A stretch of DNA of 64,000 nucleotides from VMCP01 sp965659745 (GCA_965659745.1 CBFHXF010000006.1:1-64000); one strand, 5' to 3'. Positions 33,265-42,796 are shown, counted from the first letter of the stretch. Numbers and translations are program-made. The notes: generated by a model not told the origin, from the letters alone.

Positions 33265-34376
33265 TAAGCAAGCACTTCGGATACGGGCGTGTACTCCAAA
33301 TTGAACGCTTGGCTTACTCCCTCATATACGATTTTACCGTTAACCACATTCAATCCTAAGCGCAAATCTGCGTTGTCTTTGCAGGCTTGCTGCCAACCTT
33401 TATTCGCCAATTGGATGGCATAAGGTAGGGTAGCATTAGTTAATGCTAGGGTAGATGTGTAAGGAACGGCACCAGGCATATTGGCTACACAATAGTGTAC
33501 TACACCATCTACTACGTAGGTAGGTTCGGCGTGGGTGGTAGGTTTAGAAGTTTCGAAACAACCGCCTTGGTCAATAGCTACGTCAACAATTACCGCACCG
33601 GTTTTCATAGTAGAGAGCATGTCTTTGGTGATAAGTTTAGGTGCTTTAGCACCTGGAATTAGCACGCCACCGATAACTAAATCGGCGGTTTTGATGGCTT
33701 CTCTAATGTTGTATTCGCTGCTGTATTGAGTTTTAACGTTGGCTGGCATGATGTCGTCTAATTGGCGTAAGCGGTTTAGATTTACATCCATAATGGTAAC
33801 ATCGGCACCCATACCTGCGGCCATTTTGGCTGCTTGGGTTCCTACGATACCGCCACCAAGTACGATTACATTAGCGGGTTTTACTCCGGGTACGCCGCCC
33901 AAAAGAATGCCTAGGCCTCCCATGGGTTTTTCTAAATATTTAGCTCCTTCTTGGATACTCATGCGACCTGCTACTTCACTCATAGGAATTAACAAGGGAA
34001 GGGTGCGATTCACTTCAACGGTTTCATAAGCAAGGCAAATGGCACCGGATTTGATCATGGCATGGGTTAGGGGTTCATAAGAAGCAAAATGGAAGTAGGT
34101 GAATAGCAATTGATTCTCGCGAATAAGTGCGTATTCAGACTCAATAGGTTCTTTCACTTTTACAATCATTTCAGCAATGCCATACACCTCTTCAATTGTG
34201 TTGAGGATGTGGGCACCTGCCTGCTTGTATTGTTCGTCTGAAAAACCGCTTCCGTTTCCTGCTGTGTGCTGCACATACACTGTATGTCCGTGTTTAACGA
34301 ATTCTTGTACACCTCCTGGCGTAACCGCAACGCGGTTTTCGTTGTTTTTGATTTCTTTAGGTACCCCGATTATCAT
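33264..34376 (-). CDS. ald: Alanine dehydrogenase
   Basis: Ald interconverts L-alanine with pyruvate, ammonia and NADH. The full 370-residue family pattern is present: MIIGVPKEIKNNENRVAVTPGGV, KVKEP with the substrate lysine, FTYFHFASYEPLT with the catalytic His region, the NAD-binding IVLGGGIVGTQAAKMAAGMGADVTIMDVN, and DVAIDQGGCFETSKPTTH near the end. The gene heads a run that includes an alpha/beta hydrolase. A TATATTTG box stands 14 bases before the ATG. Confidence 0.96.
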   Translation of the reverse strand: MIIGVPKEIKNNENRVAVTPGGVQEFVKHGHTVYVQHTAGNGSGFSDEQYKQAGAHILNTIEEVYGIAEMIVKVKEPIESEYALIRENQLLFTYFHFASYEPLTHAMIKSGAICLAYETVEVNRTLPLLIPMSEVAGRMSIQEGAKYLEKPMGGLGILLGGVPGVKPANVIVLGGGIVGTQAAKMAAGMGADVTIMDVNLNRLRQLDDIMPANVKTQYSSEYNIREAIKTADLVIGGVLIPGAKAPKLITKDMLSTMKTGAVIVDVAIDQGGCFETSKPTTHAEPTYVVDGVVHYCVANMPGAVPYTSTLALTNATLPYAIQLANKGWQQACKDNADLRLGLNVVNGKIVYEGVSQAFNLEYTPVSEVLA

Positions 34377-34390
34377 AAAAAAATGTGGCG

Positions 34391-34398
34391 CAAATATA
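34391..34398 (-). promoter_or_regulatory. Bacteroidota -7 box (TATATTTG) ahead of ald
   Basis: TATATTTG on the minus strand is a perfect form of the Bacteroidota -7 box and ends 14 bases before the ald ATG. The -33 region is weak. Confidence 0.45.
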
Positions 34399-34424
34399 CG
34401 CCATCAAAACGAATAAGTGGCAGT

Positions 34425-35426
34425 CTATTGCTGTGATTCTAATACTTTATCCATAAAGCATTTAACCGATTCCTCGGTGCGCATGAAACTCAAATTATGG
34501 GGTTTAACGGGTTCGGATTTTAGCCATTGATGGAAAATCCCACTGAAGTTTATGTCGAGTCGTTCTACTACAGGAACATGGAACTCTTCCAAGGCCGCGG
34601 CGTTACAATATTGTTCGTATTGACCTTGTATAGGAATTACCATTAAACGCTTCCCAAGAAAAAGAGCTTCGGCAGGGGTTTCAAATCCGGCACCGCAAAT
34701 AATACCGCGGCTATGAATCATGCTTTGGGCAAAAGCCTCGTTACCCACGGGTTTCCAATTGATATTATAGTCAGATTCTTCCCGCTTGCATTCTTTGGAG
34801 AAGACTTCAAATTGCACGCCGTCGATGCCGTAGAAATAGCGTCTGATTTCAGCGTTGGAGTAGTGCGGTAGATAAACGGTAATGTGTTTTTTTTGAGTGG
34901 GAACGGCGTCCCAAAGTGAATTTTTAATGATCGGTGGCAGAATCCAGTCGTCGTAGGATTTGAAATGAAATCCCACTTTATGGGGACTTGAGCAATAATT
35001 TTGCATGATCCATTCCGCGAAATAATCTCGTTTTAGGGGTCTAGGGGTATTCGGACTGTGGAAGCTGGCTTGGTGTCCCCAATGCCAAAAGGCTTTTCCC
35101 TTGCGTTTACAGGCCCGAGCAGATATAAATTCGAAATCGGAAATGACTAAATCATATTTTTCTACGGGAAGTTGGTTTATTTCACGATTCAGATAAATGG
35201 GATTGAGTTGTTTTAGAATTTTAAGGGTATCTAATTTTCCATTTGCACTATAGAATAAAGAGATGCCGTTACTGCGAAATTTTACGGGTAAATCGGGTCT
35301 TAAGCTGGCATTGCTGCCACTCAAGAATACGTCAACGGTGCCGTATTTCTTCAGAAAAGGAACCAATTCGATGGCCCGGGCAATATGTCCATTTCCAGTG
35401 GCTTGTACGGCATAAAGTATTTTCAT
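34425..35426 (-). CDS. GT-B glycosyltransferase, MJ1255/VC2487-like
   Basis: The start ILYAVQATGNGHIARAIELV is the Gly-rich acceptor loop of a GT-B fold, and the C-terminal half carries GIICGAGFETPAEALFLGKRLMVIPIQGQYEQYCNAAAL, the nucleotide-sugar site of MurG-like and MJ1255-family enzymes. ATG 35426 is preferred; an earlier ATG at 35456 would overlap the phosphoesterase gene. The sugar and acceptor are unknown. It follows the LpxH-like gene by 8 bases, so a role in an envelope glycolipid is likely. Confidence 0.75.
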   Translation of the reverse strand: MKILYAVQATGNGHIARAIELVPFLKKYGTVDVFLSGSNASLRPDLPVKFRSNGISLFYSANGKLDTLKILKQLNPIYLNREINQLPVEKYDLVISDFEFISARACKRKGKAFWHWGHQASFHSPNTPRPLKRDYFAEWIMQNYCSSPHKVGFHFKSYDDWILPPIIKNSLWDAVPTQKKHITVYLPHYSNAEIRRYFYGIDGVQFEVFSKECKREESDYNINWKPVGNEAFAQSMIHSRGIICGAGFETPAEALFLGKRLMVIPIQGQYEQYCNAAALEEFHVPVVERLDINFSGIFHQWLKSEPVKPHNLSFMRTEESVKCFMDKVLESQQ

Positions 35427-35434
35427 GGTAAGGG

Positions 35435-36289
35435 TTACAAAGCACTTTGAATCCAAAATGCCACCTTTTCGGTTAATACATCTGGAATTCTAGAAGTGGG
35501 GAAGGGTTCTAAAATGGTATTGATTTCGGCCTTTTTTTGTTGTTCGAAATAGTAAATGTTCCACTCACCTTTTTTGTACTCCAAGCTCGTTAAATTCTCA
35601 ATCCAATCGCCACTATTTAAGTAAATGGTTGATTTGCCGTCTTTTTCGAATATGCGTTTTTGGGGTTGATGAATATGTCCGCAGATAACGTAATCAAACC
35701 CTTCTTGAATGGCAAGCTCTCCGGCTGTATTTTCGAAATCACTGATCCAAGAAACGGCTTTTTTTACGCTGTTCTTTACTTTTTTAGAAAAGCTTCGTTT
35801 TTCCTTTCCAAGCAAGGTTAAAACTTTGTTTGTCCAATGGTTCAACCAAATAAGAAAATCGTAACCATGTCCGCCTAATTTGGCTATTATTTTTGCACTT
35901 CCCTTGGTGGTGGCATCGAAAACATCACCGTGGAATATCCATGTTTTTTTACCGTCTAATTCCAATACCAGCTTGTCGTCTAATACCAAGTTTCCCACTC
36001 GGGTACCCGAGTATTTGCGAAGGGCTTCATCGTGGTTTCCGGTAATATAGTACACTTGGGTACCTTGTTCCATGAGTTTGAAAACCTCGCGGATGACTTG
36101 AATGTGAGCGGGTGGGAAATATTTTTTTCTGAATTGCCAAATATCAATAATATCTCCATTTAACACCAAAATACGAGGCTGAATTCCTTTTAAATATTGA
36201 ACAATTTCTAGGGCATGACAGCCGAAGGTTCCTAAGTGTAAATCGCTTATTACGCAGACCTCCATTAACCGTTTTTCCGATTGTTGCAT
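35435..36289 (-). CDS. LpxH-like metallophosphoesterase (UDP-2,3-diacylglucosamine diphosphatase family)
   Basis: The two-metal phosphoesterase motifs occur in order: VISDLHLGTFG, LNGDIIDIWQF, GNHDEALR, IFHGDVFD and VICGHIHQPQ. The IIDIW and the HGDVFD-AT segments resemble the LpxH branch, which cleaves UDP-diacylglucosamine to lipid X. However, the protein (284 residues) is longer than LpxH and resembles the wider Bacteroidota group often labelled LpxH-like; an LpxH or LpxI role cannot be proved. It forms a pair with the GT-B gene downstream. Confidence 0.75.
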   Translation of the reverse strand: MQQSEKRLMEVCVISDLHLGTFGCHALEIVQYLKGIQPRILVLNGDIIDIWQFRKKYFPPAHIQVIREVFKLMEQGTQVYYITGNHDEALRKYSGTRVGNLVLDDKLVLELDGKKTWIFHGDVFDATTKGSAKIIAKLGGHGYDFLIWLNHWTNKVLTLLGKEKRSFSKKVKNSVKKAVSWISDFENTAGELAIQEGFDYVICGHIHQPQKRIFEKDGKSTIYLNSGDWIENLTSLEYKKGEWNIYYFEQQKKAEINTILEPFPTSRIPDVLTEKVAFWIQSAL

Positions 36290-36351
36290 ATGGAATCAAA
36301 ATTCTGATTTACATGATATTGGAAGATTGTTACCAAGTGAATCTTGTGCTA

Positions 36352-36385
36352 AAAAAAAATTACCGCTGTGTTAAGCGGTAATTTT
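36352..36385 (-). terminator. Terminator of the secreted C1B peptidase gene
   Basis: AAAATTACCGCT (36356-36367) pairs exactly with AGCGGTAATTTT (36374-36385), and the minus strand continues into a run of T. It lies 27 bases after the stop codon of the peptidase gene. Confidence 0.9.
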
Positions 36386-36411
36386 AAATTCATATGAAAT
36401 TGATAATTAAT

Positions 36412-37599
36412 TTACCATCCCATTTTTTTCTTGATGTTTTTGGGTACCCCGTTCTTATTTACGAGTATCGAAATCGTTTTATACTTTAGATAATTTTCAC
36501 TGGCGTATAAATATCCATTAGCAGGATTATCAATGCCCCATGAATTTTTAACAAGGTAATAAGGAGTTTGGGAGGTTTCTTCCATGTATTTCGCCACAAT
36601 ATGCATGCCATGATCGTCTGTAGTAGATTGGTTGTCGAAGGCTTCTTGTCGAAGCTTACTGTCGATGGTTTTTTCTACAATAGGCTTGTTAAAAGCATCT
36701 CCCTTTTTCTCGGCACCGGCATTATTGAAAAGTCGATCGTCTTTACCTATTTTTTTTATGAGTGAATCGTGTTGTGGCGCAATTGCAAGCGCATCTCGGA
36801 ACGAGAAGCCTTTTTCACTCACATCCGTTGCCCATGCTATTGAGTGTCCTTTTTCAAGAGATTCGTTAACGGTAGCCATGAGTTCATCTAGCGGTAAATT
36901 CCAAGCGGTTTGCATAGACCAATTATCTGGAACTTCGATGGCAAAGGTTTGGTAATAGGGGTGGTGGGTAAATGAAGTCAACATGGCATAATCGTTCATG
37001 TTCAGACCGAGTGATTTCGCAAAAGTTTGAGGCGTGTAGGTTTTGCCTTGATATTCAAATGATTCAGGTATTTTTCCTAAATAAGCATCCAAAATGCCTT
37101 CTACGGCTTGAATCCATTCAGGACCGATTTGTCCTGGTTTTTCTTTTGCGATGGCTTCAACCACTGGTTTTAACACGGACATCAATTGATTGTGATTATG
37201 GCGGGTTTTCCCATTTACGAGTCCGGAATAAACAGATTCGGGCACGATGCCATATTTCTCAATTATAAAGGGAATATCATGACCTTCACCCCCTTCGTCG
37301 AATTGGTGCTTTCCACCCATGCGCACAAAGGTTATGGCTTTTTCTACATAGGCATTACGAGCCACGAACATTTCGCTCAAATCGTGGCTGCCTTTTCCCA
37401 TTTTGATTAGCTCAGATTCAAAAAAAGATAAGGTACTGTAGCTCCAACAGGTGCCCGTTCGGCATTGATCGCGGACGGCGGTTTTGTCTACACTATGAAT
37501 TTCTTTGAATTGATATTGGCTTCCGGGTTTGTTGGTAACTTGGGCCATTGCAGGGAAGAAAAGGGCCCCACACATAATAAAACCTAATATTTTTTTCAC
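36412..37599 (-). CDS. Secreted C1B cysteine peptidase (bleomycin hydrolase / aminopeptidase C-like)
   Basis: A signal peptide (MKKILGFIMCGALFFPAMAQ) precedes a papain-like C1B domain. The catalytic triad is visible: Gln45 and Cys51 in DQCRTGTCWSYST, His in DDHGMHIVAKYM and Asn in LVKNSWG near the C-terminus. The large insert between Cys and His is as in bleomycin hydrolase. Classical members are cytosolic hexamers, whereas this one is exported, as seen in some Bacteroidota. Length is 395 residues. It has its own terminator. Confidence 0.88.
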   Translation of the reverse strand: MKKILGFIMCGALFFPAMAQVTNKPGSQYQFKEIHSVDKTAVRDQCRTGTCWSYSTLSFFESELIKMGKGSHDLSEMFVARNAYVEKAITFVRMGGKHQFDEGGEGHDIPFIIEKYGIVPESVYSGLVNGKTRHNHNQLMSVLKPVVEAIAKEKPGQIGPEWIQAVEGILDAYLGKIPESFEYQGKTYTPQTFAKSLGLNMNDYAMLTSFTHHPYYQTFAIEVPDNWSMQTAWNLPLDELMATVNESLEKGHSIAWATDVSEKGFSFRDALAIAPQHDSLIKKIGKDDRLFNNAGAEKKGDAFNKPIVEKTIDSKLRQEAFDNQSTTDDHGMHIVAKYMEETSQTPYYLVKNSWGIDNPANGYLYASENYLKYKTISILVNKNGVPKNIKKKMGW

Positions 37600-37647
37600 T
37601 GGCCAAATATAATTAAAATAGTACAGTTTTTATGTGTTTAGCGTGAT

Positions 37648-38679
37648 CTATGCGGGCAAGGGTGCCTTTAAGGCATCAGATTTGAAAGGGCTGCGGTAGG
37701 TATAAATGAATTTCTTCTGAATATATTTCACATAGGCTTTAAATAGGAAGAGCAAGGCTTTAGATCTAGTGAAAACGACAAATGAATTCTCAATCGGTAC
37801 AGCTCCTAAGGTACTTTTGATTTCGGCTCCAGTTCGGCCAAAGTTGATTTTAGTTATTCCCAATTCGAATGCTTCTTCCACCAAAGTATACAACATCCTT
37901 TGATATAATTTTCCTGTAGTGTCTGCGTCTTTGTTTACTCCTAAATGCATGGCGAACATTTTTTTGTCATCGATGATATAGGTAATAAAACCAATGATTT
38001 CATTATTTTGGTGGAAGCCAATTACGCGATATTTTTCTCCTAAGGATTTATGATAACAGATTAATAATTCGGGTAGATTTTTACCAATGGCAATGGTTTT
38101 ATCTTGAAGTGTTGTGGCTAATAAAGCTCCACATTGGGCGGCCCACGAATTGGGTGCTTGTTGGTCTAAATAGGTTTTTGTTATTCCTTTGGTTTCTTCG
38201 TAAACTTTTTTGGCCCGGACTCTGTATTTCGAGGAAAACGCGTTAAGATAATCGTCAAAAGTGTTCCAATGATCAGGTAGATTTAAGAACATGAAGGGTT
38301 CTGCTTTTACGGTAACCGAATCGGGATATTGTTCGAAACCTAAGGTGTTTACGGATATTATAGGACAGCTATGTTCTAAATCGGCAAATTGTGCGATTCC
38401 TTGGTTGGGCTCTAGTTTGGGAAATAGTAAGCCGGGAGCGCAAGCATTGCCAACAGTGCGGATGATGCCTTTTCTGCTAAAGGCATTGAAGACTTTAATT
38501 AGTGCCCTACTTATATATTTACCGGTAGGTCGGTGCAATTCTAAAATACTAGTGGGATACCGGTGATTCCCGATTTTTATTATCTCGGATTTATTGGGAA
38601 GCCCTTCCAAAAGTTGATTGGATAATCCACATTGTAAATCTTGACGGGAAGAGGTTTGTTTTTCGCTTTCGATGCCCAC
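37648..38679 (-). CDS. GNAT/FemAB-fold protein of unknown substrate
   Basis: The 343-residue protein looks like the two-GNAT-domain BioF2/FemAB-type acetyltransferases: FDDYLNAFSSKYRVRAKKVYEET in the middle and then CYHKSLGEKYRVIGFHQNNEIIGFITYIIDDKKMFAMHLGV with YQRMLYTLVEEAFELGITKINFGRTG. No acceptor can be inferred. The frame starts with a GTG at 38679, with a GACCTTTG -7-like box at 38684-38691, four bases upstream. It is monocistronic, 48 bases before the C1B gene. Confidence 0.6.
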   Translation of the reverse strand: MGIESEKQTSSRQDLQCGLSNQLLEGLPNKSEIIKIGNHRYPTSILELHRPTGKYISRALIKVFNAFSRKGIIRTVGNACAPGLLFPKLEPNQGIAQFADLEHSCPIISVNTLGFEQYPDSVTVKAEPFMFLNLPDHWNTFDDYLNAFSSKYRVRAKKVYEETKGITKTYLDQQAPNSWAAQCGALLATTLQDKTIAIGKNLPELLICYHKSLGEKYRVIGFHQNNEIIGFITYIIDDKKMFAMHLGVNKDADTTGKLYQRMLYTLVEEAFELGITKINFGRTGAEIKSTLGAVPIENSFVVFTRSKALLFLFKAYVKYIQKKFIYTYRSPFKSDALKAPLPA

Positions 38680-38805
38680 GGTGCAAAGGTCAAAGAAACG
38701 TTTTGATTTTTGTTGTTCTATTGAAAGTGATTCGTTCTACATGCACAATTCATCGTTTATTTTGGCTATTTGGTGCAATACCTTTTTATTAAGATAAGAA
38801 GCCGC

Positions 38806-38813
38806 TATTTTTG
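38806..38813 (+). promoter_or_regulatory. Bacteroidota -7 box (TATTTTTG) ahead of the M49-like gene
   Basis: TATTTTTG matches TAnnTTTG and ends 4 bases before ATG 38818. It supports that start over the upstream ATG at 38770, which would place the box inside the coding region. Confidence 0.45.
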
Positions 38814-38817
38814 TAGA

Positions 38818-40683
38818 ATGCCGAAATTTAATTGTAATTTCATTGTATTAGGATTGCTTTTTGCTGCTTTTTCGCAGCCCTTGCATGCTCAAAACAACAA
38901 AGCTGTAAAGGGTTATCCAATTCAGGAACGTTTGAATAGCTATAAAAAGGTTAAACTCACTACCGATACCAATCAACTGTCGGAAGCGGAAAAACGCTGT
39001 TTATTTCATTTAATCAAAGCGGCAGAACAAGCCGATTTGATTTTTTGGCAACAGGCCTACATGGATAAAGATCAGGCATTGAAAAAGGTCAAAGATTCTG
39101 TGTTAAAAGCATTTATTCAAATTAACTATGGTCCTTGGGATCGCCTTAACAACAATGCGTCATTTGTTGAAGGAGTAGGAGCCAAGCCCAAAGGAGTGAA
39201 TTTTTATCCGGCAGATTTCGATCCGAAATTAGTAGGAGGAGCCGAAGCTACACGTATTTTAAATCCTTATACTATTGTTACTAAAGTATTTGAATTTTCT
39301 GAGGGAAATCCACCGCCCATGCCTCAAAACTCCGATCCCAATTCCGGCCAAATGCCCAAAATGGTCGAAATGTTTCCTCTGAATACAGGATCTGGGTCTA
39401 ATAAGTTCGTGGAAATCCAAAACTACAGTCAATATTACCAAACGAATCTCGCTGAATTAAAAAAGCAAATGGATTTAGCTGCAGATGCCATTGAATCTGA
39501 AGATGCTAAACTTTCAGAGTATTTACGTATGCGCGGTATGGCTTTATTAGGCGATCAATTAATCGAAAGTGATATTGCTTGGCTGCAATTAGACGCCCAT
39601 TTGGATATTATTATAGGTCCAATTGAAAATTATGAAGATAAACTAACTGGACAGAAAACGGCCTATGAAGCTTATGTTTTGGTACGAGATAGAGAATGGG
39701 GGCAGAAGTTGAAGCAGTATTTGGTGTGGTTGCCAAAGTTACAGGCCGAGTTACCGGTTGAAAAAGAATACAAACCTACATTAGGTCCTACAGAACCCCA
39801 AAAAGATGAAAATGGCGATATAATTGAAGAGCCGGAAATGCCATTAGATATACCTGGTTTCCCACCGCTAATAAAACCGAAAGAACCACAAAGTCAATTG
39901 GCGGTTTTTGATGCTGTCTATTACGGTGGAGATTGTAATTCTGGGAGTAAAACCATTGCCGTTAATTTGCCCAACGATGAGGTAATTCAACAGTATTGGG
40001 GTACACGCCGTTCTCAACTAAAAAATACCATGCAGGCTAAATTTGACGAGATTGTGATGCCCATTTCGAAGGAAATAATGCATAAATCGCAGCGAAAAAA
40101 CATCAATTTTAATGCGTTTTTTAATAATGTGATGTTCCATGAGGTAGCGCACGGATTGGGCGTGAAAAACTTGGTAAAAGATCCTAATAAAACAGTAAGA
40201 GAAGCGTTAGGACCCGATTATTCTGCCATTGAGGAGTGTAAAGCCGATGTATTAGGACTTTACATGGTAACTTCCTTACAAGAGGCGGGCGTTTTAAAGG
40301 GGCAAATAGAAGATTTTTATGTAACATTTGTAGCCTCTGTATATAGGTCTGTGCGATTTGGTGCTTCAAGTGCACATGGAAGGGCTAATATGATTACGTT
40401 TAACACCTTAATGAATAAGGGTTGCTTGGAACGCACGAATAAGGGTTTGATCGTGAAAGTTCCAGAAATGAAAAAAGCAATCCGAGAATTGGCCGCTGAA
40501 CTATTACGTTTGCAAGGAGATGGCGATGTAGACGGAGTAACGAAAATGTTGGCGGAACGTGGCGGGATTGATGCTGCATTGCAAAGCGAATTAGACGGTA
40601 TCCAAAAGAACAATATTCCTGTTGATATTGTATTTGAACAAGGTACAGGGGTATTGGGATTGGATCGTTTCAACAAGAAATAA
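38818..40683 (+). CDS. Exported zinc metallopeptidase-like protein related to dipeptidyl peptidase III (M49)
   Basis: From ATG 38818 the protein has a signal peptide (MPKFNCNFIVLGLLFAAFSQ, then PLHAQ). The key sites are FHEVAHGLG (His441, Glu442, His445) and IEECKADVLGLYM (Glu472/Glu473), spaced as in DPP III, where HExxGH is followed about 30 residues later by EECRAE. Here the first motif is HExxH without the extra residue. The rest (PPPMPQNSDPNSG, VFDAVYYGGDCNSGSKTIAVNLPND) resembles M49-like proteins of Bacteroidota that I recall being labelled Zn-dependent hydrolase. Peptidase activity is an inference. Prc follows 18 bases later. Confidence 0.75.
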   Translation: MPKFNCNFIVLGLLFAAFSQPLHAQNNKAVKGYPIQERLNSYKKVKLTTDTNQLSEAEKRCLFHLIKAAEQADLIFWQQAYMDKDQALKKVKDSVLKAFIQINYGPWDRLNNNASFVEGVGAKPKGVNFYPADFDPKLVGGAEATRILNPYTIVTKVFEFSEGNPPPMPQNSDPNSGQMPKMVEMFPLNTGSGSNKFVEIQNYSQYYQTNLAELKKQMDLAADAIESEDAKLSEYLRMRGMALLGDQLIESDIAWLQLDAHLDIIIGPIENYEDKLTGQKTAYEAYVLVRDREWGQKLKQYLVWLPKLQAELPVEKEYKPTLGPTEPQKDENGDIIEEPEMPLDIPGFPPLIKPKEPQSQLAVFDAVYYGGDCNSGSKTIAVNLPNDEVIQQYWGTRRSQLKNTMQAKFDEIVMPISKEIMHKSQRKNINFNAFFNNVMFHEVAHGLGVKNLVKDPNKTVREALGPDYSAIEECKADVLGLYMVTSLQEAGVLKGQIEDFYVTFVASVYRSVRFGASSAHGRANMITFNTLMNKGCLERTNKGLIVKVPEMKKAIRELAAELLRLQGDGDVDGVTKMLAERGGIDAALQSELDGIQKNNIPVDIVFEQGTGVLGLDRFNKK

Positions 40684-40701
40684 CAAGGGTAAGATACACA
40701 A

Positions 40702-42795
40702 ATGATGAAAAGATGGATTTCGCTTACGGGCTTCAGTTTGGCTATATTGGCACTGGTTTTTTGTAGTAATAAACCTTTTTCAGGCGATGAGCCCTTGTTA
40801 AAAAGGCTGATGATTACCCTTAACGGTCAACATTATGCCCCTAAAACTATTAATGATGAATTTTCTTTACTGGCGTTTGAGAATGCTTTAGAAAATTTGG
40901 ATGGGGGTAAACAGTTTTATACCCAAGAAGATATTGGGAAGTTGAAATCATTTGAAAAGCAAATCGACGATCAAATAAATGCGGGCAGGTTTGATTTTTT
41001 TGACTCGGCATGGAATACCTTAATGAAACGCTTAGATCAAATTGAACCTTGGATTCTTGAACCCTTAAAAAAACCATTAGATTATAAAGCGGAGGGTAGC
41101 TTTGAGGTTTCCCAAGAAAATAAAAATTTCCCAGCCGATGACGCAGCACTCAAGGATTATTGGACGCGTTGGACGCGCTATCAAGTCGTGGATCGTTTGT
41201 ATCGCAAGCAAAAGCAACAAAAAGACCTAAAAAAAGGCAAGGATACTACTGGAACAATAAAAATTGTTCCGTTCGATACCTTAGATCTTAAAGCGCGAAA
41301 TGAAACCAAAACCTTTGTTGAAAATTGGTTCAAGCGGTGGAGAAAGATGGACCGTCAGGATAAGATAGCCTTCTATGCTAACACCATTGCCGAGATTTAC
41401 GATCCACACACGAATTATTTTCCTCCGGCAGATAAAGAAAACTTCGATATATCGATGACCGGAAAATTAGAAGGTATCGGCGCAACGCTCACAGAACGAG
41501 ATGGGTATGTAAAAGTAGAACGCATTGTTCCCGGGAGTGCAAGTTATAAGCAAGGAGAGTTAAAGGCCGGTGACTTAATCTTAAAAGTAGCTCAAGGAGA
41601 AGAAGAGCCCGTAGATGTAGTTGATATGAAACTCGACGATGCCATCCAGTTGATTCGAGGTAAAAAAGGTACTGAGGTTCGCTTAACGGTTAAAAAACCT
41701 GATGGGGTAATTAAAGTGATACCGATTATAAGGGAAGTGGTGGTTATTGAAGAAACGTATGCGCGCAGTGCCCTTATATCCTATAAAGGGAAGCGCTTTG
41801 GGATTATACAGTTACCTAGTTTTTATGCGGATTTTTCATCTCGAGGAAGGGGAAGAAATAGCGCCGGAGACGTGCGCTTGGAAGTTGAGAAGCTTCAGGA
41901 AGAAAAGGTAAATGGGATTATTCTAGATTTGAGAAACAATGGAGGCGGCAGTTTGGCCGATGCCATTGAAATGAGCGGTTTGTTTATTGCATCAGGTCCA
42001 ATTGTGCAGGTAAAAGATTCGGAAGGCAATATCAATGCGGCGAACGATTTTAATCCTACCACCTTATATGACGGTCCGCTGGTGGTGCTTACCAATGCCT
42101 ACAGTGCCTCTGCTTCTGAGATTTTAGCAGCAGCCCTGCAAGATTACAAACGTGCCATCATTTTGGGTTCGAAAAGCACATTTGGTAAGGGTACGGTTCA
42201 AACCATGGTAGCCCTAAATGGAGGTCGCACGGATGTTTTCCCAAGAGGGTTTGGAGAATTGAAAGTGACCATACAGAAGTTCTATAGAATTAACGGTGGA
42301 ACTACTCAATTAAAAGGAGTAGAGCCGGATGTTGTCGTTCCTGATATTTACGACGGTGTGGAGAGAGGAGAAAAGGAAATGAATTATCACTTGGCGTACG
42401 ACCAAATTCCGTCTGCTCGTTATAAATCTTATGAGTCGAAAGCGTATCGTGAAGCGATCAAATCCGGACAAAAATGGATTAATTCCAATAAGTATTTTGA
42501 TTTGGTAGCGGAGCGTTCGGGTCAAATTGAGAAAATCCGTAAGGGTATGAATTACAGTTTGAATTTAGAAGCGTATGCGGTGCAACAAGAATCCTTAGAG
42601 AAAAACGACGAGAAATTCAGGAAGTACGAATACAAACGATCTTATGATACGGTCTTTGCACTGAAGCGCGACTTGCAGGAGGTTCAAAACGATAGTATCA
42701 AGCGCGTTCAGCGAGCTAACTGGCCAAAACCCTATTTGAAAGACGCCACTTTAGACGCTGCCTTAGAAATTTTACAATGTTGGTCGGGTAAATAA
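40702..42795 (+). CDS. prc: Carboxy-terminal processing protease (Prc/Tsp, S41)
   Basis: A periplasmic or outer-leaflet protease that degrades proteins from the C-terminus. The order is a hydrophobic leader, an N-terminal helical region, a PDZ domain (RIVPGSASYKQGELKAGDLILKV) at about residues 270-335, then the S41 catalytic core. By alignment with E. coli Tsp, Ser470 in YSASASE and Lys496 in STFGKGTVQ form the Ser/Lys dyad. The C-terminal KVTIQKFYRINGGTTQLKGVEPDVVVPD is also characteristic. The 697-residue length is usual for the large Tsp type. A peptidase gene lies directly upstream. Confidence 0.93.
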   Translation: MMKRWISLTGFSLAILALVFCSNKPFSGDEPLLKRLMITLNGQHYAPKTINDEFSLLAFENALENLDGGKQFYTQEDIGKLKSFEKQIDDQINAGRFDFFDSAWNTLMKRLDQIEPWILEPLKKPLDYKAEGSFEVSQENKNFPADDAALKDYWTRWTRYQVVDRLYRKQKQQKDLKKGKDTTGTIKIVPFDTLDLKARNETKTFVENWFKRWRKMDRQDKIAFYANTIAEIYDPHTNYFPPADKENFDISMTGKLEGIGATLTERDGYVKVERIVPGSASYKQGELKAGDLILKVAQGEEEPVDVVDMKLDDAIQLIRGKKGTEVRLTVKKPDGVIKVIPIIREVVVIEETYARSALISYKGKRFGIIQLPSFYADFSSRGRGRNSAGDVRLEVEKLQEEKVNGIILDLRNNGGGSLADAIEMSGLFIASGPIVQVKDSEGNINAANDFNPTTLYDGPLVVLTNAYSASASEILAAALQDYKRAIILGSKSTFGKGTVQTMVALNGGRTDVFPRGFGELKVTIQKFYRINGGTTQLKGVEPDVVVPDIYDGVERGEKEMNYHLAYDQIPSARYKSYESKAYREAIKSGQKWINSNKYFDLVAERSGQIEKIRKGMNYSLNLEAYAVQQESLEKNDEKFRKYEYKRSYDTVFALKRDLQEVQNDSIKRVQRANWPKPYLKDATLDAALEILQCWSGK

Positions 42796-42796
42796 A

